Source: an uncultured Eubacteriales bacterium (GTDB lineage Bacteria > Bacillota > Clostridia > Peptostreptococcales > Anaerovoracaceae). From it: 29,979 nucleotides of DNA. This document shows, piece by piece, positions 24,497 through 29,979 of this stretch. The stretch spans positions 1 through 29,979 of the forward strand of contig URGK01000029.1 of NCBI GenBank assembly GCA_900547295.1, read 5' to 3'. Positions within the stretch are counted from its first letter, which is position 1; each line of letters begins with the position of its first letter. The position numbers were made by a program, and so were the translations under genes. The notes under the pieces are model-generated. The model saw only the letters and a program-made list of their open reading frames with translations, was not told the origin of the DNA and did no database searches.

Positions 24497-24559
24497 TTAT
24501 TTGGAAGTTTCCTCACACATCTGCCTGTTTTCAGCGGCAAAACCTGCCTTGAGCCTCAT
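24497..24559 (-). pseudogene. 20-codon remnant of gpr
   Basis: The second repeat copy carries the gpr ribosome site and start codon followed by MRLKAGFAAENRQMCEETSK and a stop. It corresponds to the first 18 codons of gpr (MRFRTDLAIENRQMYEET) with nine base changes, then leaves the homology. It is too short to be functional. Confidence 0.85.
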
Positions 24560-24620
24560 AATTTCAAGCTCCCTCCCGTTTTTTTATTACTTTCCCCTTG
24601 ATTTTTCTTTTTTATTCATA
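24507..24620. repeat. 114-bp direct repeat, copy 2 (next to rpsT)
   Basis: Partner of 23572-23685 with no gaps. It ends at 24620, one base before the rpsT -10 box. Its non-coding part is identical to copy 1, while its coding part differs at nine positions, all transitions. Confidence 0.97.
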
Positions 24621-24626
24621 TATACT
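24598..24626 (+). promoter_or_regulatory. Sigma-A promoter of rpsT
   Basis: TTGATT (24598-24603), 17 bases, TATACT (24621-24626). The predicted start near 24633 leaves a leader of about 40 bases. The -35 and spacer lie in repeat copy 2 and the -10 just outside it. Confidence 0.75.
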
Positions 24627-24672
24627 AAATCTGCGAATTTAGCTAAAAAATAATAAAGTGGGGTGAATTTAA

Positions 24673-24939
24673 ATGGCAAATATTAAATCCGCAAAAAAAA
24701 GAATCCGTGTTATCGACAAGAAAACTGCAAGAAACAGAAGAATTAAAAATCATCTTAAGGCAGTTTTAAAGAGCTTTGACGCTGCTTTAGAAGCAGGCGA
24801 CATGGAGACAGCTAAGGCAAAGCTTGCCCTTGCAGAAAAGAAACTTATGCAGGCTGCTGCAAAAGGAACTATTCACAAGAACGCTGCTTCAAGAAAAGTT
24901 TCAAGATTAGCAAAGAGATTCAACAAAGCGAACGCTTAA
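24673..24939 (+). CDS. rpsT: 30S ribosomal protein S20
   Basis: 88 residues, Lys/Arg/Ala-rich and helical. It begins MANIKSAKKRIRVIDKKTARN and contains AAKGTIHKNAASRKVSRL, both characteristic of S20. It binds 16S rRNA in the small subunit. GGGGTGA precedes the ATG. It is divergent from the gpr block, as in many Clostridia, and has its own promoter and terminator. Confidence 0.99.
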   Translation: MANIKSAKKRIRVIDKKTARNRRIKNHLKAVLKSFDAALEAGDMETAKAKLALAEKKLMQAAAKGTIHKNAASRKVSRLAKRFNKANA

Positions 24940-24991
24940 GTCTCACCCGTCCCCACCCGTGTATAAGTTAAATACACAGCATGAGCAAACG

Positions 24992-25024
24992 AAAAACCAT
25001 GGATGTGTCTCCCATGGTTTTTTT
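24992..25024 (+). terminator. Rho-independent terminator of rpsT
   Basis: An 11-bp stem AAAAACCATGG (24992-25002) / CCATGGTTTTT (25012-25022) with a 9-base loop and a T run continuing to 25024. Confidence 0.93.
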
Positions 25025-25085
25025 CTTACCAATAATTTATCTTATTATATATCTACTTATTTATATTCAGGAAGGAATACAGTAA

Positions 25086-27064
25086 ATGTTTTTATTCAGC
25101 AAAAAATCACGCGAGGCGAAAGTTCAGGCGGAAAAGCAGGCAGAAAAACAGGCAAAAAAAGAGGCTGCCATAGCCGAGAATACAAAGAAAAAAGAAATCT
25201 TACCCTTTCAAAGTTTTTTGATATAGCGCAGCTGCCTTTTCCTGAAAAATTCAAATCCCTTGCAGACCGCCCGGTCAGCGATTTTACCGCAGATCCCCGC
25301 AGACTCACCGAGAACTCTGTTTTTATGCACTGGCAAAAATCACCCAAATCAGTAGGAAGTCCCGAAGATGCTCTTACAATGGCAATGAACAAGAAATGCC
25401 TGTTCATAATTTCTAATATGCAGTGTTCTTATCCTAACAGTCTTATCCTTTCAGACACTGCCGAAAACGGTGACAGTATAATAAAAGAAGCATATATCAG
25501 AGCTTCCCACTATATAAGGTCAATACATAAGGCAAAAGTAATTGCAGTTACAGGCTCCGTAGGCAAAACCTCGGCAAAGGAAATGCTCGAATCAGTCCTG
25601 CGCGCCCATTACAAAAAACCTGTTATCTCCAAAGGCAATAACAATTCGATGTTTTCTGTAACAAGAAACATTCAGAAGCTCAAAAGGCCGACCAATGTTT
25701 ATCTCCAGGAGGTAGGAGCTTTCGAAAGAGGAACAATCACAGCCTCTGCAAGACAGCTTGAGGCTGATATGACTCTATACACAAACATCGGAGTTTCTCA
25801 CATCGAAAGTTACGGAAGCCGCGAGGCGCTTGCACAGGATAAGCTTTCACTTTCCACATACGGCAAACCTGACGGTACGGTTTTTATTAACTATGATGAT
25901 GAAATTCTTACAGCGTATCCGTTTACGCAAAATGTCATTACATACAGCCTTGAAAACGAAAACGCCATGTATTTTGCAAAAGATATTACAATAACCGAAA
26001 ATGCAGGGCTTAAATTCACAATAGTTGACCGCCCGGCAGGAGAAGAACACAGAGCAGAGGTTTTCGTTCCCGGCCGTCATAATGTACTCAATGCCGTAGC
26101 GGCATATGCAGTCGGCAAAGCTCTTAAGCTGAAACCCGAAGAAATCCTCAGCGGCATTTCGGCATACAGACCTGCCGGCATGCGACAGAATATTATACAC
26201 CCATGCGGATACAACATATTTGCAGACTGCTATAACAGTTCCCTGCTGGCCATTGAAAACACGCTTGGCGCAATGGACGATATTTTAGTTCCTCCGGGAG
26301 GCAGACGCATTGCAGTCCTTGGAGATATTCTGGGGCTTGGTGATATAAGCGAAGAAACTCACAGGCAGATTGCAGAAGTGCTCTCAAACCACAAGATCGA
26401 TCTTCTTCTGGGATACGGAGACAGTATCCGTTTCACAGTAAGCGAAGCCTCAAAGCTTGGTATTGAAGCGAAGTACTTTGAAAACCGCATTGAACTTGAA
26501 TCGGAAATATTAAATACAATACGTCCTGAAGACCTTGTTCTCTTTAAGGCCTCTCACGACATCAACCTCGGCGCCTCTATTGACAGATTGTTCGGCACTG
26601 ATATCAATGAAAGTTCCAATATTGCGCATAAGAAATTTTATCTTAAAGTACAGGGCGATTTCGAATACTATATTTTTGAAACATCAGCATCAGTAAAAAC
26701 CTATCTGGGAACAGACAAAAGGGTTGAAATCCCGTCTCATATTGAAGCTGAAATTACCGATGAGCTTCATAATATAACAGAGACAAGACTTCTCAGCGTA
26801 GAAAAAATCGGCAAAACTGCTTTTCGCGAAAACACTCATATCAGAGAGGTTGTACTTCCGCCTACAGTAGTACGCATAAGAGACGGTGCATTTAAGGGTT
26901 CTTCAATCAGACGATTTGAGGGAACCGAAAGTCTTCTCTCAATCGGCGATGAAGCATTTGCCGACTGCGATGAGCTTGAAACAGTGCTTATCAGCAGGAA
27001 TACAACTGATATCGGAGAAAATATAACTGAGAACAGTCCAAAGGCTTCGCTGGAATATATATAG
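25086..27064 (+). CDS. MurF-like ligase with C-terminal leucine-rich repeats; N-terminal frame shifted
   Basis: The main frame encodes a Mur-ligase: ATP loop VTGSVGKTSAKEML, SKGNNNSMFS, NIGVSHIESYGS, PGRHNVLNAVAAYA, DCYNSSLLAIENTL and RIAVLGDILGLGD, the order seen in MurF (UDP-MurNAc-tripeptide:D-Ala-D-Ala ligase). The last 110 or so residues are LRR_5/BspA-like repeats (VEIPSHI, KIGKTAF, IREVVLPPTVVRIRDGAF, SIGDEAF), an unusual fusion. The likely start is the ATG at 25086 behind AGGAAGG; it reads MFLFSKKSREAKVQAEKQ and a Lys/Ala/Glu-rich tail, but stops at 25221-25223 in that frame. The ligase frame is -1 relative to it. The switch must lie between the A7 run at 25154-25160 and the A6 run at 25188-25193. 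Programmed frameshift, sequence error or real mutation are all possible. The ligase frame is open from 24959, but that stretch crosses the rpsT terminator. Confidence 0.75.
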
Positions 27065-27118
27065 CTGCCGCAATATATAATTATTAAGCAGAATTTAATT
27101 ATTCGGGAGGAATATGAA

Positions 27119-28030
27119 ATGATAAAGCCTGTACCTCTTAATCCGGGGGATAAGGTCGCACTCCTTGCGCCCTCCTCACCTGTACCTGCAGATGTTCTTG
27201 AGAAATCAATAAAGTCAATAGAATTTCTCGGTCTTGTACCGGAAGTATACGAAAGCTGCAGACTTCATCACGGCTACCTTGCGGGAAATGACATAACAAG
27301 AGCCTCAGATATAAACAGAGCTTTTGCCGACAGCAGTATCAAAGGCATATTCTGTCTGAGAGGCGGATACGGTACAATGCGGCTTCTGCCGAGGCTTGAC
27401 TTTGACATGATTAAAAGAAACCCCAAGGTTTTTGTCGGCTACAGCGATATAACGGCGCTGCACACAGTCTTTAACAATGTATGCGGATTTATGACATTTC
27501 ACGGTCCTATGCCAAGCACTGATTATACGGTTCACAGCAGCTACACCTTAGACTCTCTCAAAGAGAACATATTCGGTTATATGCCGCACAGGGTATATAA
27601 CCCTGAGGGCAAAGCAATATCGGTTTTAGTGAAAGGCAAGGCAAAGGGCATTATCACAGGCGGCAACCTGTCGCTTCTTGCAGGCACACTGGGCTCGCCA
27701 TATGAGATAGATACAAAAGACAAAATCATGTTTATAGAAGATGTATCCGAAGAGCCTTACCGTATAGACAAAAACCTGACAGCGCTTGCTCTGGCAGGCA
27801 AATTCGACGAAGCCGCCGGTATAGTATTCGGAATATTTGCGGACTGTGAAAGCAAAGATACTTCACAGGAAAGCCTTACACTTGACCGGATTATAGAGGA
27901 AGTGGTACTCCCCTGCGGCAAGCCTGTAATAACAGGATTTCATGCAGGGCATATATATCCTCAGCCTGCCATACCTATGGGCGCAGAGGCTGTACTTGAC
28001 ACATCAAAGGACTATATAGAATTTATTTAG
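27119..28030 (+). CDS. LD-carboxypeptidase (peptidase S66, LdcA/MccF-like)
   Basis: 303 residues. S66 features: N-terminal PLNPGDKVALLAPSSPV, RGGYGTMRLLPRLDF, the nucleophile Ser in VGYSDITALH, the Glu in MFIEDVSEEPYRID, and the His in GFHAGHIYPQPAIPMG, which together give the Ser-Glu-His triad. LdcA enzymes remove the terminal D-Ala from the L,D bond of muropeptide tetrapeptides in the cytosol (recycling); MccF relatives cleave microcin C-type compounds. The MurF-like neighbour upstream favours a peptidoglycan role. GGGAGG lies about 9 bases before the ATG. Confidence 0.93.
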   Translation: MIKPVPLNPGDKVALLAPSSPVPADVLEKSIKSIEFLGLVPEVYESCRLHHGYLAGNDITRASDINRAFADSSIKGIFCLRGGYGTMRLLPRLDFDMIKRNPKVFVGYSDITALHTVFNNVCGFMTFHGPMPSTDYTVHSSYTLDSLKENIFGYMPHRVYNPEGKAISVLVKGKAKGIITGGNLSLLAGTLGSPYEIDTKDKIMFIEDVSEEPYRIDKNLTALALAGKFDEAAGIVFGIFADCESKDTSQESLTLDRIIEEVVLPCGKPVITGFHAGHIYPQPAIPMGAEAVLDTSKDYIEFI

Positions 28031-28042
28031 GGAGAAGTTTTT

Positions 28043-28750
28043 ATGGGAACAGTATCGAATTCAGCAAACAAAGGCGATATAGCAAAAACAGTTTTAATGC
28101 CGGGAGACCCTCTCAGAGCCAGATATATTGCTGAGAATTTTTTAGACTCCCCTGTTTTATACAATGAAACAAGAAACATGTACGGATATACAGGCACCTA
28201 CAAGGGAGTTCCTGTTTCTGTTCAGGGCTCCGGTATGGGTATGCCCTCAATGGGAATATATTCATGGGAGCTTTTTACTTATTACGATGTCGAAAATATA
28301 ATCAGAATAGGAACTGCCGGTTCATTCAGCAGTGATATAAATATCGGTGATATTGTTGTAAGCCTTGCGGCATCAACAGATTCAAACTACGAGCATACTT
28401 TCGGACTTCCGGGTCATTTTTCGCCCTGCGCAAGCTGGGAACTTCTATGCAGACTTAAAGAAATATCTGATGCAGAGGGAATAAATATCAAGGCGGGCAA
28501 TACCGTATCATGCGATGTTTTTTATGAAATCGGCGAGGACTGGTGGAAAAAATGGGCTTCAATGAACGTGCTTGCAGTTGAAATGGAAGCGGCCGCGCTC
28601 TATATGAACGCAGCCTACAACCACAGAAATGCGCTTGCGATTATGACAATCAGCGATCACTTCATTTCCGGTGAAAAAGCCTCTCTTGAGGACAGGGAAA
28701 GGAACTTCACCGATATGATGAAACTGGCTCTCGAAACCGCAGTGAAATAA
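28043..28750 (+). CDS. deoD: Purine nucleoside phosphorylase, DeoD type
   Basis: 235 residues, normal length. PNP/UDP family motifs: LMPGDPLRARYIAENFL (phosphate site), VQGSGMGMPSMGIYSWELF, RIGTAGSF, AVEMEAAALY (ribose-binding Glu) and TISDHF (Asp for the base). It splits purine (deoxy)nucleosides with phosphate into base and (deoxy)ribose 1-phosphate. GGGAGAAG lies before the ATG, 12 bp after the carboxypeptidase stop, so the two are probably co-transcribed. Confidence 0.97.
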   Translation: MGTVSNSANKGDIAKTVLMPGDPLRARYIAENFLDSPVLYNETRNMYGYTGTYKGVPVSVQGSGMGMPSMGIYSWELFTYYDVENIIRIGTAGSFSSDINIGDIVVSLAASTDSNYEHTFGLPGHFSPCASWELLCRLKEISDAEGINIKAGNTVSCDVFYEIGEDWWKKWASMNVLAVEMEAAALYMNAAYNHRNALAIMTISDHFISGEKASLEDRERNFTDMMKLALETAVK

Positions 28751-28789
28751 GTTAAACCCGTTTTTTTTAAATTTAAAGAATATATCATC

Positions 28790-28825
28790 AAAGGTTCAGA
28801 AACTCTCCGCAAGTTCTGAACCTTT
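28790..28825. terminator. Bidirectional terminator between convergent genes
   Basis: A perfect 12-bp stem AAAGGTTCAGAA (28790-28801) / TTCTGAACCTTT (28814-28825), followed on the plus strand by ATTATTA. It lies between deoD and the convergent minus-strand gene ending at 28830 and could serve both. Confidence 0.85.
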
Positions 28826-28829
28826 ATTA

Positions 28830-29866
28830 TTACATTCTGTAAAAAACAGAGTCACAATGTCTGTGTCCAAAAGGACCCCACAGTATTTTTGAAAACATCT
28901 CTATGGCTTTGCGCCGTCTGTCATAAAACTGCCTTGTTGTCAGTCCTGTTTCCTTTAACCTTTCTTCGGTTCCCCTGCTGTGCCACTCCGGGTCTATGAA
29001 CAGAATTTCAAGTATTCTGCAATAATCTCTGCTGTCATTTCCAAGCCAGCCCATTCTTCTCATCGCTTCATCTACAAAGGATATATACGCGTTGGTGGTT
29101 TCAACCATTGAGGAATACAGCCACCTTTTCATACTGTTGGGCAGATTGGTGTACTCTATCCTGTCAAGGGCCTTTTCATATTCATTTTTTCTGCCGGAGC
29201 CTTTACTCAAAAAATCTTCAATGTCCTTTGAGGAATCGCCTATTCTTTTCTGAATACCTGAATATTTGATTTCTCTGTAGCATTTAAGAAGCTTTAGGGT
29301 ATCTTTATAGCATACGCCGCTCTTTTCGTGTATTTTACAGGCCTTTTGCATCATCTCCACTTCTCTCACGATATCCTCATTGGTGCGAACGTCATAAAAC
29401 TGTCTGTGATTTCTCTTGATGACAGAGGCAAACAGCTCGCTGTATTTTTCAATAGAATGTTTAAGCTGTTCGTAGTAGCTGCAATATGTATCTTCAAGCA
29501 GGCAGCAGTCTACGTTCTTAGTCATAAATCGTTTTCGCAGAAGCTCCGAATATATGATATGATGCCCTCCGCGCTGGGCAAGAAGTTCATATGCTCTGTC
29601 CATAACTCCAATCAGGTCGGCGCAGTATTCTGACCGAACATAGTCTAAAACCTCTCTGCTCCTGCGGATACAGCTTTCTTCCTTTTCGGCGAATATGATT
29701 ACATCTCTGATGGAATAGCTGCTGTTTTCCTCCGATTCCTGTATATCTTTGAGTACCTGATTTTTCCCCACAATGTTATAGAATTTAATCGCATAGTAAT
29801 CCGGAGCAGCCAGTATACGGCATCGTATACCGGTGTGCCTTTTCTGTATTTTTTGTCCGAAATCAT
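28830..29866 (-). CDS. Unrecognised protein with RinA/ArpU-like C-terminus; frame broken near the start
   Basis: From the ATG at 29866 (AGGAGG 4 bases upstream) the frame reads MISDKKYRKGTPVYDAVYWL and soon runs out. The -1 frame then gives AAPDYYAIKFYNIVGKNQVL and continues openly for about 310 residues to 28830, so one gene seems to have lost bases near 29803-29816. An in-frame GTG at 29771 would give a 313-residue product, but without a ribosome site. The body is helical and charged. The last 50 or so residues (RLKETGLTTRQFYDRRRKAIEMFSKILWG) look like the helix-turn-helix end of RinA/ArpU-type phage regulators. A DNA-binding role is inferred and the rest is not recognised. Confidence 0.6.
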
Positions 29867-29907
29867 GTTACCTCCTGTTAACATTCATTCGGTCGGCTTT
29901 GCTGACA

Positions 29908-29938
29908 ATAGTTTACATTATTTTGTAAACTATGTCAA
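29908..29938 (-). promoter_or_regulatory. Promoter with an inverted-repeat operator in its spacer
   Basis: On the minus strand TTGACA (29933-29938) is followed after 17 bases by TAAACT (29910-29915). The inverted repeat ATAGTTTACA (29908-29917) - 6 bases - TGTAAACTAT (29924-29933) covers the spacer and -10 box. This geometry suits a dimeric repressor of the TetR, MarR or phage-repressor kind. Confidence 0.65.
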
Positions 29939-29979
29939 TATATTATTTAATATTATTTTTTATGGTTTTTACATCGAAA

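Larger units (their letters stand above)
23686..24506. mobile_element. 821-bp AT-rich insert between 114-bp direct repeats
   Basis: The segment between the repeats contains one minus-strand gene (23804-24325), a structured leader (24360-24454) and a nested inverted repeat (23773-23831). A sample line in it (24001-24060) is about 32% G+C, against about 50% inside gpr (23221-23280). It separates rpsT from gpr, neighbours that otherwise share the intergenic region. No transposase or integrase is present, so the insertion mechanism is unknown; it could be a cargo module, a remnant, or the product of recombination between repeat copies. Confidence 0.7.

Noticed and set aside
24497..24559. Diversity-generating retroelement as cause of the gpr copy differences
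   Set aside because: Such systems mutate adenines to any base under a nearby reverse transcriptase; here all changes are transitions, including at G, C and T, and no reverse transcriptase is present.
24959..25085. Upstream extension of the Mur ligase frame to 24959
   Set aside because: It would run through the rpsT terminator and has no ribosome site; the strong site at about 25070-25076 points to the ATG at 25086 in another frame.
25154..25160. Calling the Mur ligase frameshift definitely programmed
   Set aside because: A homopolymer run is also where sequencing and replication slips occur, and the residues after 25160 look more natural in the first frame, so the case is left open.
1..29979. 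tRNA, rRNA, CRISPR array or transposase genes
   Set aside because: Both strands were read for cloverleaf-like segments, regularly spaced repeats and transposase motifs; none could be supported.

Overview
The window reads as chromosome of a spore-forming, strictly anaerobic member of the Clostridia (Bacillota). The signs are spore genes (gpr, spoIIP), a three-subunit NAD-linked [FeFe]-hydrogenase, HrcA/CIRCE heat-shock control, and the clostridial order rpsT - gpr - spoIIP - lepA - hemW - hrcA - grpE - dnaK - dnaJ. I cannot name the genus with confidence; a Family XIII/Anaerovoracaceae-like or other Eubacteriales host would fit. No rRNA, tRNA, CRISPR array or intact transposase was seen.

Layout. 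(1) Positions 1-5142, minus strand: a hydrogenase operon hydC-hydB-hydA, a stand-alone thioredoxin-like [2Fe-2S] protein, then a formimidoylglutamase-like gene cut by the left edge. A TAGACA-17-TATAAT promoter and an upstream near-perfect palindrome precede it. (2) 5164-7464: a GPH-type sugar symporter that may be leaderless, and a lipoprotein with an extracellular sensor-like domain, each with its own promoter. (3) 7502-12351: the hrcA-grpE-dnaK-dnaJ heat-shock operon with a perfect CIRCE operator. (4) 12460-23624: eleven tightly packed minus-strand genes: gpr, spoIIP, a small membrane protein, lepA, hemW, glpK, an acyltransferase, a lipoprotein hydrolase, two tandem metallo-beta-lactamase-fold paralogues and a ZIP metal transporter. 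Most junctions are short gaps or overlaps.

(5) 23572-24620 is the most unusual part. The 5' end of gpr plus its upstream DNA is present twice as 114-bp direct repeats exactly 935 bp apart. Between them lies an AT-rich 821-bp insert with one 173-codon gene, a leader that folds as a terminator/antiterminator (or encodes a small RNA), and a nested inverted repeat at the gene's 3' end. The outer repeat ends exactly at the -10 box of the rpsT promoter. The outer gpr copy is a 20-codon remnant whose nine differences from gpr are all transitions and all lie in coding sequence.

(6) 24598-28825, plus strand: rpsT with promoter and terminator, a MurF-like ligase fused to a C-terminal leucine-rich repeat tail and apparently frameshifted near its N-terminus, an LD-carboxypeptidase (S66) and a DeoD-type purine nucleoside phosphorylase. 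(7) 28830-29938, minus strand: an unrecognised protein with a RinA/ArpU-like C-terminus, its reading frame broken near the N-terminus, behind a promoter whose spacer is a 10-bp inverted repeat.

The genes are mostly core physiology: hydrogen metabolism, protein folding, translation, spore formation and germination, and peptidoglycan turnover. The accessory signal is concentrated in the gpr/rpsT insert and the two frameshifted genes.
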